From Nitrospirota bacterium (GTDB lineage Bacteria; Nitrospirota; Nitrospiria; Nitrospirales; UBA8639): 36,923 bases of DNA. Location: the NCBI GenBank assembly GCA_003228495.1, contig QIDY01000413.1, forward strand, positions 1-36,923, given 5' to 3'. A program made the translations under genes and the position numbers. The notes beneath the pieces were generated by a model. It saw only the letters and a list, made by a program, of their open reading frames with translations. It was not told where the DNA came from and searched no databases. How positions within the stretch are numbered: position 1 is the stretch's first letter; the number at the start of each line of letters is the position of its first letter. This document shows, piece after piece, positions 15,951 through 24,155 of the stretch.

Positions 15951-16888
15951 TGAGATGGGGCACCACCACTTTTTTTATCGCCATTGGGTGTTTCACGTTT
16001 GTGGGATGTTCATCTTCTAACTCGCTCCCTCCATGGGTAGAACTCATCCAACGGGTTCCCTTTCAAACCATACGAGTCAACGACCATCGTATCGTTTACC
16101 TTGATGTGGGCAAAGGGAAGCCTGTCATCCTTATCCATGGTTTTAGTGGATCGATGTGGCAATGGGAAAACCAGTATTCCTCATTGGCTCAAACACATCG
16201 AGTGTTGATCCCAGATCTTTTAGGCTCGGGGCTTTCGGATAAACCGGAGGCCGTGTATAGCCCCGAACATCTCGTAAAATTTTTCCATGATTTCATGGAT
16301 AGCCTTGAGATCGAACAAGCCACACTTATCGGAAACTCCATGGGTGCAGGACTTGCCATGGCAATGGCCCTCGACTACCCGGACCGTGTAGATCAACTGG
16401 TGCTCATTTCTGGATTTCCAGCTCAAATTAAATCTAGCGTCGCTTCACCGCAATATCGCCGGTTTCTTTACCACCGTCCGCCCCTTTGGCTGGCCACCAT
16501 CGGAAATCAAATGGCAGGAAGAGGCACAACTGAACGCTTACTCAAGGAACTTGTCCATCAGCCAGCATTGATCTCTACCTCCGTGATTGAGCGCTCATTT
16601 CATAATCGCCAACGAGGTAACGTGCTCACCCCGCTCTATTCGTTATTAGACCATATGGATAGCTGGGAAGGGGGTTACGGCCAAAGACTTGCAGACATTT
16701 CTCACCCCACTTTGCTCGTATGGGGCGATCATGATCGCGTTTTTCCTTTAGAAATTGGGAAGCAGGTGAAAAACTTATTGCCCCAAGCTGAATGGCATAT
16801 TATCCCTGAAGCCGGACATTTGCCCCAATGGGAACAACCTCAAGTGGTCAACCCTCTTATTCTTTCCTTTCTAGAGAAAGCTTTGTAA
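15950..16888 (+). CDS. Alpha/beta-hydrolase-fold lipoprotein
   Basis: A 312-residue protein with a lipoprotein signal peptide: hydrophobic leader and FVGC with Cys20 as the lipid site. The mature part is an alpha/beta hydrolase: HGFSGSMWQW oxyanion loop (63-72), nucleophile Ser130 in GNSMGAG, acid Asp in WGDHD (260 or 262), and His290 in GHLPQWE. It would act in the periplasm or at a membrane surface as an esterase/lipase-like enzyme; the substrate is unknown. The ATG shares one base with the pycB stop (TAATG) and its own stop is directly followed by the tenA GTG, so it is coupled into the pyc transcript. Confidence 0.88.
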   Translation: MRWGTTTFFIAIGCFTFVGCSSSNSLPPWVELIQRVPFQTIRVNDHRIVYLDVGKGKPVILIHGFSGSMWQWENQYSSLAQTHRVLIPDLLGSGLSDKPEAVYSPEHLVKFFHDFMDSLEIEQATLIGNSMGAGLAMAMALDYPDRVDQLVLISGFPAQIKSSVASPQYRRFLYHRPPLWLATIGNQMAGRGTTERLLKELVHQPALISTSVIERSFHNRQRGNVLTPLYSLLDHMDSWEGGYGQRLADISHPTLLVWGDHDRVFPLEIGKQVKNLLPQAEWHIIPEAGHLPQWEQPQVVNPLILSFLEKAL

Positions 16889-17557
16889 GTGACGTTTTCC
16901 GATCACCTGCGCCACTTGGCTGCGTCTATCTGGGAAGCTCAGTTCCATCATCCCTTTGTTGTCGCTTTAGGAAAGGGCACACTCCCGATCCAAAAGTTTC
17001 GATATTATATTTTGCAAGATGCTCGCTTTTTAGAAGAATTGGCCAAGGTATTTGCGGCCGGAGCAGAAAAGGCCGACAATGCAGAGACCGCTCTTCGCTT
17101 TGCTCAATTAGTCGAAGAAACCATTCTTGTCGAGCGGGGTCTTCACGAATCGTACGGCAAACAGTGGAATTTAACACTTCAAGACATGCGATCCACTCCC
17201 CTCTCACCGACAAATTATGCCTATTGCCGCCATATGCGAAGTGTGGCCCAAACCGGCACCCTTGGAGAAATCACCGTGGTCGCGTTGCCTTGCGCATGGG
17301 TCTATTGTGAAGTGGGCCAACACTTCTTACGTAAAGGTCCTCCCAAGTCCTCTCATCCCTACCGTGAATGGTTGGAATTATATGGATCACAAGATTTCGC
17401 GAATGTGGCCAAATGGATGCGAAATGTAGTCAATCGATGTGCAAAAGGTGCGGGCAAAACCGAAAAGTCTAGAATGGAAGAGGCCTTTTTGATTAGCTCA
17501 CGATACGAATGGATGTTTTGGGATATGGCATGGAGGGAAGAACGTTGGCCAGTGTAA
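16889..17557 (+). CDS. tenA: TenA/PqqC-family protein (thiaminase II-like)
   Basis: A 222-residue all-helical protein starting at GTG immediately after the hydrolase stop. The TenA active-site residues are at the expected places: Asp44 (LQDARF), Tyr112, Cys135 (ALPCAWVYCEVG), Tyr165 and Glu207. TenA hydrolyses aminopyrimidine breakdown products so that they can re-enter thiamine synthesis. All catalytic residues appear present, so it is likely active, but the family also includes members with other roles. No thiamine riboswitch or other thi gene is adjacent; it sits at the end of a pycB-hydrolase-tenA run. Confidence 0.85.
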   Translation: MTFSDHLRHLAASIWEAQFHHPFVVALGKGTLPIQKFRYYILQDARFLEELAKVFAAGAEKADNAETALRFAQLVEETILVERGLHESYGKQWNLTLQDMRSTPLSPTNYAYCRHMRSVAQTGTLGEITVVALPCAWVYCEVGQHFLRKGPPKSSHPYREWLELYGSQDFANVAKWMRNVVNRCAKGAGKTEKSRMEEAFLISSRYEWMFWDMAWREERWPV

Positions 17558-17692
17558 AGCCATGGCCAGTTAGTGTTCGTCAGGTCCAATCATGCGAAAA
17601 TTACTTGTGTTTCAAAAATCAGTGAATGACAGGCAAGACCTCCTAATTGTCATTTTCCATGAGCCTGATTTTTCATGTGATGAGGCTTCTTC

Positions 17693-18377
17693 GTGAAAAG
17701 AAGAATTTTCTCAAGAATGGGAGTTCTTCTATTGTTGCTGTTCGGATATCCCATTCACGGACTCTCAAATGTTTACGGTCAAACTGATCTTCCTTATGGC
17801 ATTCAACCTCTTCTTGAACTTGATGATCAGTCAGTCCATGTCCTGATTCCTGGATCTATTCGCCCTCTTGTTGTCGGGAAGGAGATTGAACGGTTTCTTC
17901 AAGAATTAGAAGGGATGCCTCCTGATTGGGCTTCGTCACTCAGACCTTACCGAACAAAGCGAACGCCTCTTCCTGTTGAACCGTCAACGGGACGAAGCCC
18001 GTTCCGAGCAGCGTTTTCTATTAAACGAGCCCATTGCCTTTCTTTGGTCGGGAATGCTCCGTCAATATTTGCCTGAATATAAGGGGTTTTCCCTCGCATT
18101 GGGCCCTGAACTTACTCATACCTCTTGGGGTATCGTGCGTTTTAAGCCTAGAGAACTCCCAGACTACCTTGTGGCCGTTCCCCCACCCGCCTTACGGGAG
18201 GAACTTCTGGTACGGCAACAGATGGGTGAACACATTGAAATCATTGTTGTATTTATAGGGACTCTTATTCCAAATGAATCACTGATTTATGCCTTTTCTC
18301 ATGACGGTCAAAAAGACGGTATGATTTTACCTGTAGTATCAATTCAGAGCATCATGTATATTCTGAAAACCTCTTAG
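17693..18377 (+). pseudogene. Exported protein of unknown function, disrupted by a one-base frameshift
   Basis: Two frames together make one plausible protein of about 227 residues. The first runs from GTG at 17693 with a signal peptide (KRRIFSRMGVLLLLLFGYP) to MPPDW at 17929. Beyond that point this frame becomes basic and low-quality and stops at 18076. The +1 frame from 17931 (LRHSDLTEQSERLFLLNRQRDEA) continues without a stop to 18377 with normal composition. Removing one G from the GGG at 17928-17930 joins them smoothly. The mutation could be real, or a sequencing or assembly error. The protein family is not recognised; the signal peptide suggests a periplasmic location. The downstream VanZ gene follows after 46 bases. 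Confidence 0.7.
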
Positions 18378-18423
18378 GCTTTTCTCACTACATCCTCAAC
18401 CAAATTCTCCGATAAGAACGCAC

Positions 18424-18846
18424 ATGGTTCATCAACCCTCCCACCCCCAATCCAGCACGTGGCTTTTCATGAAATATTGGGGACCTGTTCTCTTCTATGG
18501 CGCAATCATTGTCTACCTTTCATCTCAATCATCCCCTAGCCAATATCTTCCATCCTTTTCATTCCCCATGAGTGATAAACTATTACATGGATTGGAATAC
18601 GGCATGCTTGGCATTCTCCTGTATCGAGCCTTTCACCAAACCATTGGAAGCATCGGAAGTATGAGTTTGGCAATTGTTTGTGCCGTAGCTTTTGGGATAT
18701 CCGATGAAATCCACCAATGGTTCGTCCCAAACCGACAAGCTGATCTTTTGGACCTTTTGGCTGATACACTAGGAGCAACCCTCTTTATCTTGGCATGGGT
18801 CTTTCTTACAAAAAAAGTCCACATCCCTCAAACACTTAGGGGTTAG
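18424..18846 (+). CDS. VanZ-family membrane protein
   Basis: A 140-residue polytopic inner-membrane protein. It shows the VanZ-like arrangement: a first membrane helix (about 19-36), the motif DKLLHGLEYGMLGILLYRA, another hydrophobic pair, and the characteristic SDEIHQWFVPNRQADLLDLLADTLGA near the end of the third helix, followed by a last helix. The conserved His, Asp, Glu and Arg in this motif define the family. The prototype VanZ gives slight teicoplanin resistance, but most relatives have no known role. An internal start at Met16 (18469) is possible. Confidence 0.9.
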   Translation: MVHQPSHPQSSTWLFMKYWGPVLFYGAIIVYLSSQSSPSQYLPSFSFPMSDKLLHGLEYGMLGILLYRAFHQTIGSIGSMSLAIVCAVAFGISDEIHQWFVPNRQADLLDLLADTLGATLFILAWVFLTKKVHIPQTLRG

Positions 18847-19041
18847 AAGAGGCGATAGAATATGGCTTTTGAGGAAATCGCAATAGCTCCAAAAACCTTT
18901 GAAGATACATTAAGCTTTCATACGAACAGACGATAACTAACACAGACGCAGACGGGAGTTTTGTAATTTACAGCCCTCTCTCCAAAAAAAATTGTCCAAT
19001 TTAACCTTGAGCCCTCTATCTTACTAAGCACCTGTTCGAAG
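18847..19041. other. Intergenic region upstream of the secretion operon
   Basis: These 195 bases contain no gene or clear structure. A purine/pyrimidine-rich stretch with an A run lies near 18985-18993. Probably contains the promoter for the first pseudopilin gene, but no convincing boxes were seen. Confidence 0.4.
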
Positions 19042-19641
19042 ATGCCTTCCTTTCCCAACCAGAGACGCTTTGTGAATCACTTTACTAATCAGGACGGCGT
19101 CACATATCTCTTTGTCATGATATTAGTCGTGGTTATGAGTATTTCACTCATGGGAGTCACTCAACAATGGTCAGTGGTTATGAAGCGCGATCGTGAAGCG
19201 GAGCTACTTTTTCGTGGCACACGCATCAGGGAAGCCATTGAACGCTATGTGGCCGATTATGAGATTCAAAAGGCCACCAGGCCCAATCGCTGGCCCCTTA
19301 GCCTTGAGCAACTCACGAAGAAAAATCCTAAACGCTATCTGCAAGCTGTTTATTCCGACCCTGTCACAGGAGAGGATTTCGATCTTATTAAAGTGGGGAA
19401 AGAACTCCATGGCGTTCGCAGTACCAGCACCGATGTCCCCTATGACCAGGTTCACTTCAAAAATGTCAAAACGTACCAGGCCATTCGGTTTGAATCGACC
19501 GGCGCGGGTACCAATTGCCAACCGAACCCTCTCAATCCACTTGCTCCACAGAACTGTGCCCCATCCGGCAAAAAATCTTCTGTGCCAGACGGCTCTTCAC
19601 CTGAGACTTCGAAACCCGGCAATCCCAATACTCCATCATAG
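19042..19641 (+). CDS. Type II secretion/type IV pseudopilin-like protein lacking Glu5
   Basis: A 199-residue protein. A polar leader of 19 residues ends in Gly19, followed by a hydrophobic helix (VTYLFVMILVVVMSISLMGV) as in prepilins, but the residue five places after the cleavage site is not Glu. The segment DREAELLFRGTRIREAIERY, then RWPLSLEQLTKK, RYLQAVYSDPVTGEDF is typical of pseudopilins encoded with secretins. The last 45 residues are a Pro/Ser/Asn-rich tail with two cysteines. Pseudopilins without Glu5 usually sit at the pseudopilus tip (GspK-like behaviour). Position, 262 bases upstream of the secretin gene, supports membership of the system. Confidence 0.75.
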   Translation: MPSFPNQRRFVNHFTNQDGVTYLFVMILVVVMSISLMGVTQQWSVVMKRDREAELLFRGTRIREAIERYVADYEIQKATRPNRWPLSLEQLTKKNPKRYLQAVYSDPVTGEDFDLIKVGKELHGVRSTSTDVPYDQVHFKNVKTYQAIRFESTGAGTNCQPNPLNPLAPQNCAPSGKKSSVPDGSSPETSKPGNPNTPS

Positions 19642-19903
19642 TTGATCCGTTTACGGCCCTGATTAAAGACAATTAAAACCTCTCCACGAAACACTCCTCA
19701 AAATGGGCGTCTGTCTCTTTTGCTTTGCCATGAAATTCTCCTAACTTAATATTGAAAGAACGGGATCCGATAAGGACCACAGATGAAGGAATCCGGACTG
19801 GATCTCTGGCCCGAATCGTCGAAATATGCTATAGTATTAGGGGTTTTTTGTTCTCCAGTATTCCCCACCTGACTTCTCAAGAGAAGGAACTCACTGCATT
19901 TTT
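19642..19903. promoter_or_regulatory. Intergenic region before the secretin gene, with a possible -10 box
   Basis: A 262-base gap. TATAGT at 19830-19835 could be a -10 element for the secretin transcript, but the -35 candidate at 19807-19812 (TGGCCC) is poor. A small run of T follows at 19844. No gene visible. Confidence 0.3.
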
Positions 19904-22294
19904 ATGCGCACCTTTTATCGTAGCGGAATTCTTCTTTTCCTAGCTCTCCTTGTTGCTTGCACCATGCAGGAGCTAAAGCTCGGAGAAGAACTAGAAAAAA
20001 AAGGGGATTGGGATGGGGCGGTGGCGGTGTATCGAGACGCTATCAAAAAAGAACCCTTCAACAAGGAACTGGACAAGAAGTTTCGTCATGCCAAAATCCG
20101 TGCGGCAGAACAACATTTTGCTCAAGGACGCGAATGGCTTAAAAAACACCAGATTGCTGAGGCGCTGCAAGAATTTGAATATGCCCTAGGCTTGGACCCA
20201 GAAAAACCGGAACACCACACTGCACTCAATGATGCCTGGCGCTTAAGATCAGCTCGTCAAACGCTCCTTGACGCCAAGCAAATGGAAGGCCTAGGGCGGT
20301 TGGACCAAGCCCTCGGACTATATGAAACCGCTGTCGAGCTAGACCCTTCCTTAACTGAAGCCGTTGAAGGGATTACTCGAGTTGTCCAGCAACAACAAGA
20401 AACCCAGACCATTGGCGAATCAAGCGAACCAGTCACCCTTCGCTTTCAAAATACTCGGTTAAAGCAGGTGTTTGAAATTCTCGCGAGAACCTCCAACATC
20501 GACATCTTATTTGACAAGGATGTTCGGGATGATTTGGTCACCATCTTTACCAAGGATACGCCATTTCATGAGGCCCTGAATCTCATCCTCACCACCAACC
20601 AATTATTTGCCAAACGGGCAGGCCCCGATCGTCTCTTGATCATTCCTGATACCAAACAAAAACGAGAACAATACGAAGACCTGCAAATTCGCACATTTTA
20701 TTTATCCAATGCTAAAGCCAAAGACATCGCCAATTTGCTTCGCACGATTTTGGAAACGAAACGAGTCTATGTTAACGAACCCTTGAACACGGTTGTGATA
20801 CGAGACCAACCCAAAAAAATCGTCTTGGCGGAACAAATAATCCTGGCCAATGATAGACAGGATGCGGAGGTCCTTTTTGATGTGGAAGTCTTGGAAGTGA
20901 ACCGCACAAAAACACAAAAGTTAGGGTTGAATTTTGCCAAATCAGCCGGCTTTGGCATCTTTCCCGATACATTAGATGCCGCTGGAACACTTGCAGCCAA
21001 AGTCTTTTCAACAGTTCCCTCAACGTTCACCTATCGCAACTTGACCAGCCTTGGCAAAGATTCTTACTTATTTACCTTTCCCAGTAGTGTTTTATTGAAT
21101 TTTTTCAAGCAGGAATCAGAAGCCAAAACCCTATCTTCTCCCAAACTTCGCATCCTCAATAATCAAAAAGGTTCTATAAATGTTGGAGATCAAGTACCCA
21201 TTCTTCTCTCCACGACCAATGTGCTACCTGGTCAAGCCGCCACGGGTGCGGTTCCGACGACTTCAACCGTCACCTCAATCGAATTTAAGGATACCGGGAT
21301 CAAACTGACCATTGAGCCACAGGTTCATTTAAATAACTCCATTACCCTGCGATTGCAAATAGAAGTCACACGTTTAGGAGACAGAGTCATTCTGCAATCA
21401 AATCCCTTAATTACTCAATTTCGCTTTGGCAAACGAACCGCAGACACGGCCCTCAACATTCGGGACGGCGAGACCGTTGTTTTGGCCGGGCTCATTGCTG
21501 AAGAAAATAGAAAAACCCGAGACTCTGTACCCGGCGTGGATGACATCCCATTAGTCGGAGACTTACTGAGTAATACCGATACCGACAAAATCACCACAGA
21601 AGTCATGTTAATTATTACGCCTCATATTGTGCGGAAACTGATTCCTCCACAATTGGCCAAACAGACAATGTGGTCAGGTACGGCAAAGCGATACGATACT
21701 CAACCACTCTTTTCGCAGGGCCAACCCGAATCCACATCTCTCTATAGTGATGCAGACGGCGAGATTGCTAGTCCGCCTCCTTCTCCATCGTCTTCCCCGG
21801 TCGAGGAATCGGCTGAGACAGATAACGTTGAACCGGAATCAGCCACATCCGATGATGAAGTGGACCCTAGCGCCTCTGCTCCTGAAGTCTCACGGTTACA
21901 AGTTATCCCGGCGGCGGCTTCAAGCAAAATTGGAGAACAAATTTCTTTAACACTTCAAAGCCAAAATTTTTCTTCTGTAGAACGAGTATCATTGGCCCTG
22001 ACATATGATCCAACTGTTGTAGCCTTCAAACAAGCCATTGAAGGCCCATTTTGGACAGGGCAACAGGTGCCTCCTAGTCTCACGGTATCCGTGGTCCCAA
22101 ATGCCGGACAACTAGTGATTCAAATGGGGCAACAGGGAACCCCTGTTCAGGGTAGTGGGACCCTTGTCTCCCTGGTATTCGAATCCACGGGGACCGGGTC
22201 ATCCAATTTTTACATTCAAAACCCGACCGTGTTAGGAGCCAATGCTCAACCCGTACCGGTCATGGTGCAACATGGGAGAGTCTGGGTGGAATAA
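19904..22294 (+). CDS. gspD: GspD-family secretin lipoprotein with TPR-like N-terminus and C-terminal cohesin-like domain
   Basis: A 796-residue outer-membrane channel protein. Residues 1-19 are a lipoprotein signal (LLVAC, Cys19). Residues 25-160 hold helical TPR-like repeats (GDWDGAVAVYRDAIKKEP; LGRLDQALGLYETAVELDP). About 177-240 is the secretin/TonB short N-terminal domain, 250-330 a KH-like N-domain, and about 350-580 the pore-forming secretin domain with TLSSPKLRILNNQKGSINVGDQ and the VPGVDDIPLVGDLLS signature, ending EVMLIITPHIVR. An acidic Ser/Pro linker (610-660) leads to a cohesin-like beta domain (663-796; VERVSLALTYDPTVVAF, GSGTLVSLVFES). The 3' end overlaps the next pseudopilin gene. 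The exact role of the cohesin part is unknown. Confidence 0.93.
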   Translation: MRTFYRSGILLFLALLVACTMQELKLGEELEKKGDWDGAVAVYRDAIKKEPFNKELDKKFRHAKIRAAEQHFAQGREWLKKHQIAEALQEFEYALGLDPEKPEHHTALNDAWRLRSARQTLLDAKQMEGLGRLDQALGLYETAVELDPSLTEAVEGITRVVQQQQETQTIGESSEPVTLRFQNTRLKQVFEILARTSNIDILFDKDVRDDLVTIFTKDTPFHEALNLILTTNQLFAKRAGPDRLLIIPDTKQKREQYEDLQIRTFYLSNAKAKDIANLLRTILETKRVYVNEPLNTVVIRDQPKKIVLAEQIILANDRQDAEVLFDVEVLEVNRTKTQKLGLNFAKSAGFGIFPDTLDAAGTLAAKVFSTVPSTFTYRNLTSLGKDSYLFTFPSSVLLNFFKQESEAKTLSSPKLRILNNQKGSINVGDQVPILLSTTNVLPGQAATGAVPTTSTVTSIEFKDTGIKLTIEPQVHLNNSITLRLQIEVTRLGDRVILQSNPLITQFRFGKRTADTALNIRDGETVVLAGLIAEENRKTRDSVPGVDDIPLVGDLLSNTDTDKITTEVMLIITPHIVRKLIPPQLAKQTMWSGTAKRYDTQPLFSQGQPESTSLYSDADGEIASPPPSPSSSPVEESAETDNVEPESATSDDEVDPSASAPEVSRLQVIPAAASSKIGEQISLTLQSQNFSSVERVSLALTYDPTVVAFKQAIEGPFWTGQQVPPSLTVSVVPNAGQLVIQMGQQGTPVQGSGTLVSLVFESTGTGSSNFYIQNPTVLGANAQPVPVMVQHGRVWVE

Positions 22295-22808
22295 ACCCGC
22301 CACCATGCGTGGTGTGACGTTAATTGAACTCTTAGTGACCTTGGTGATTATGTTTATTCTGGCATCTGTTGCCCTTCCTTTTACGAAAATTAGCGCCAAA
22401 CGTTCGCAGGAACTTGAACTTCGGCAATCATTGCGAACGGTTCGGATCGCCATTGATAATTTTCGGCGTGATTGGGCCCGAGACGGCAGTATCTTGTTAG
22501 GGCCGTTATGCGTTAAAAATCAACTATCGTGCAAGGAAGAAACAGGGATTACCGGATATCCCAAAACCCTTGAGACCTTATTGAAAGTTGAATTATCTGG
22601 CGGAGAGGCTCAAGTAGGGGAACAGTCAAACATCCGACGATATTTGCGGAAAGTTCCGCTTGATCCCATGACGGACACAACAGAATGGGGAATTCGATGT
22701 TATCAAGATGAACCAGATGAATCCCGGTGGTGCGGGGAAGATGTCTTTGACATTTATACCACCAGCGATCGAATTGCAATGGATGGGACCCCCTATCGTG
22801 AGTGGTGA
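22272..22808 (+). CDS. Pseudopilin (GspG/GspH-like)
   Basis: About 178 residues from ATG 22272, overlapping the secretin end by 23 bases. The leader ends in Gly14; the mature protein starts VTLIELLVTLVIMFILASVALP with Glu at position five, a standard prepilin peptidase site. The globular part has four Cys (CVKNQLSC and IRCYQDEPDESRWCGEDVF), likely two disulfides, and ends in DGTPYREW like GspG-type subunits. ATG at 22305 would leave only a three-residue leader. It needs a prepilin peptidase, which is not in this window. Confidence 0.88.
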   Translation: MGESGWNKPATMRGVTLIELLVTLVIMFILASVALPFTKISAKRSQELELRQSLRTVRIAIDNFRRDWARDGSILLGPLCVKNQLSCKEETGITGYPKTLETLLKVELSGGEAQVGEQSNIRRYLRKVPLDPMTDTTEWGIRCYQDEPDESRWCGEDVFDIYTTSDRIAMDGTPYREW

Positions 22809-23209
22809 TGGGAACTTTTGTACAAATTTGCAAAAAAGGCTACACTTTACTCGAACTCATGATCGTAGTGGCGATTGTCGGGATTTTGGTGTCTTTGGCC
22901 ATTCCCAATTTTCAACAATCCGCGATGAAAGCGAAAGAAACAGCTCTCAAGCAAAATCTTTTTACCATGCGCTCTGTTCTTGATCAATATTATGCAGATC
23001 GCGGTGATTATCCTGATAGCCTGGAGTCCTTAGTCGAGGCAAAGTATCTTCGAGCCATTCCCATGGACCCATTGACTAAGTCATCAACAACATGGATTGA
23101 AATTTATGAAGAGCAGGAAGAGGGGGATGACTCTTCTGCTGGTGTCTATGATATTAAAAGTGGGAGTGAAGACGTCGCTCGTGACGGGACTCCCTACAAA
23201 GACTGGTAG
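22808..23209 (+). CDS. gspG: Major pseudopilin (GspG-like)
   Basis: A 133-residue type IV pilin-like protein. The leader MGTFVQICKKG is cut after Gly11; the mature N-terminus YTLLELMIVVAIVGILVSLAIP has Glu at position five. The globular domain (KAKETALKQNLFTMRSVLDQYYADRGDYPDSLESLV) is the standard GspG arrangement, with DPLT and a C-terminal GVYDIKSGS..DGTPYKDW where the calcium site lies in GspG. The ATG shares a base with the preceding stop (TGATG), so expression is coupled. It would form the shaft of the pseudopilus. Confidence 0.92.
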   Translation: MGTFVQICKKGYTLLELMIVVAIVGILVSLAIPNFQQSAMKAKETALKQNLFTMRSVLDQYYADRGDYPDSLESLVEAKYLRAIPMDPLTKSSTTWIEIYEEQEEGDDSSAGVYDIKSGSEDVARDGTPYKDW

Positions 23210-23216
23210 GCCATTT

Positions 23217-24155
23217 ATGAAACGTCTTTATTTGCAACACCTGATTCTTAGTGGAACGTTAGCCTTGTCATTAGGGGCCTGCGTCCACAAACCCACAAAG
23301 ACCATGAAGGCTGTCACCCCACTTGAAACACCTTCGCCACCACCTCAACGCGCTGTCCTGCTTCAAGAAGCACGGTTAGAGTCAGATAATCTACGAGCGG
23401 AACTAGCCAGTTTGAAAATTCTCGCGGCCAAGCAATCAGGAGAACTGCAATCGTTACGGAAACAATCCCAATCCGTTCATCGTCGTGAACAAGACCAAGG
23501 TACTCAATTGCAAAATATTCGAAGCCAGCTCTTGTCGTCACAAACCGAACGTGATCAATTGCGGAAACAAAATATGGAAATGGAAGGTCAGGTCGCAAGC
23601 ATGCCGGACACTTCTCAGTTGGTGTCGGATATTCAATCCCTACGTGGCTCCTTTCAACAGATCATGAACAGTATGAAAGCGTTAGCTTCGGACATGCGTC
23701 TCATTAAACAAGAAATGCGCATTACGACAAAAAAGCTGAAGCCGCAACAGACCAAATTGACTAAGACTCTTCCAACTGTGGTATTGACCGGCAAGCAAAC
23801 CCCGGATACCGAAGGACGCATTATCATTCGATACGGAGATACCCTATGGCAATTATCTCGAACCTATCAGGTTTCTGTTGATCGATTGAAAGAGTGGAAT
23901 CACATGACGTCCGATTTTATTATGAGCGGGTTTCGCCTGAAAGTTGTTGAACCGCTGGAAGGAATAGAAGATCAATCTGACCACGTCAAGACCTCGACGG
24001 AATTAACCGTTCCATTGGCCAGGGAAGAAAACCTCGATACACCGGTTCAGAAAATTCCCCAGCCGACGGTGGAAACCCATGTAGGAATTCCCTCTGAACC
24101 AACACATATTCTTTCAATCGCTAGCCCCCAACCGGATTCGCACGAGTCACCCTAG
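23217..24155 (+). CDS. Coiled-coil lipoprotein with a LysM domain
   Basis: About 312 residues from ATG 23217. A lipoprotein signal ends in LGAC (Cys22). Residues 45-180 are heptad-rich and likely coiled coil (repeats of LRAELASLKILAAK, QLRKQNMEMEGQV). A LysM domain follows at about 200-246 (IRYGDTLWQLSRTYQVSVDRLKEWN..FIMSGFRLKV), which binds peptidoglycan glycans. The final 65 residues are Pro/Glu-rich. Layout suggests a lipoprotein that spans from a membrane to the cell wall, plausibly anchoring the secretin or platform. The stop overlaps the gspF GTG (TAGTG). The upstream ATG at 23097 lies inside gspG and is not used. Confidence 0.85.
   Translation: MKRLYLQHLILSGTLALSLGACVHKPTKTMKAVTPLETPSPPPQRAVLLQEARLESDNLRAELASLKILAAKQSGELQSLRKQSQSVHRREQDQGTQLQNIRSQLLSSQTERDQLRKQNMEMEGQVASMPDTSQLVSDIQSLRGSFQQIMNSMKALASDMRLIKQEMRITTKKLKPQQTKLTKTLPTVVLTGKQTPDTEGRIIIRYGDTLWQLSRTYQVSVDRLKEWNHMTSDFIMSGFRLKVVEPLEGIEDQSDHVKTSTELTVPLAREENLDTPVQKIPQPTVETHVGIPSEPTHILSIASPQPDSHESP

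Noticed and set aside
17592-17696. 34-codon open frame before the frameshifted gene
   Set aside because: Too short, no convincing ribosome site, no recognisable features.
19193-19645. 150-codon frame within the first pseudopilin gene
   Set aside because: Basic, low-quality shadow frame of a clear pseudopilin.
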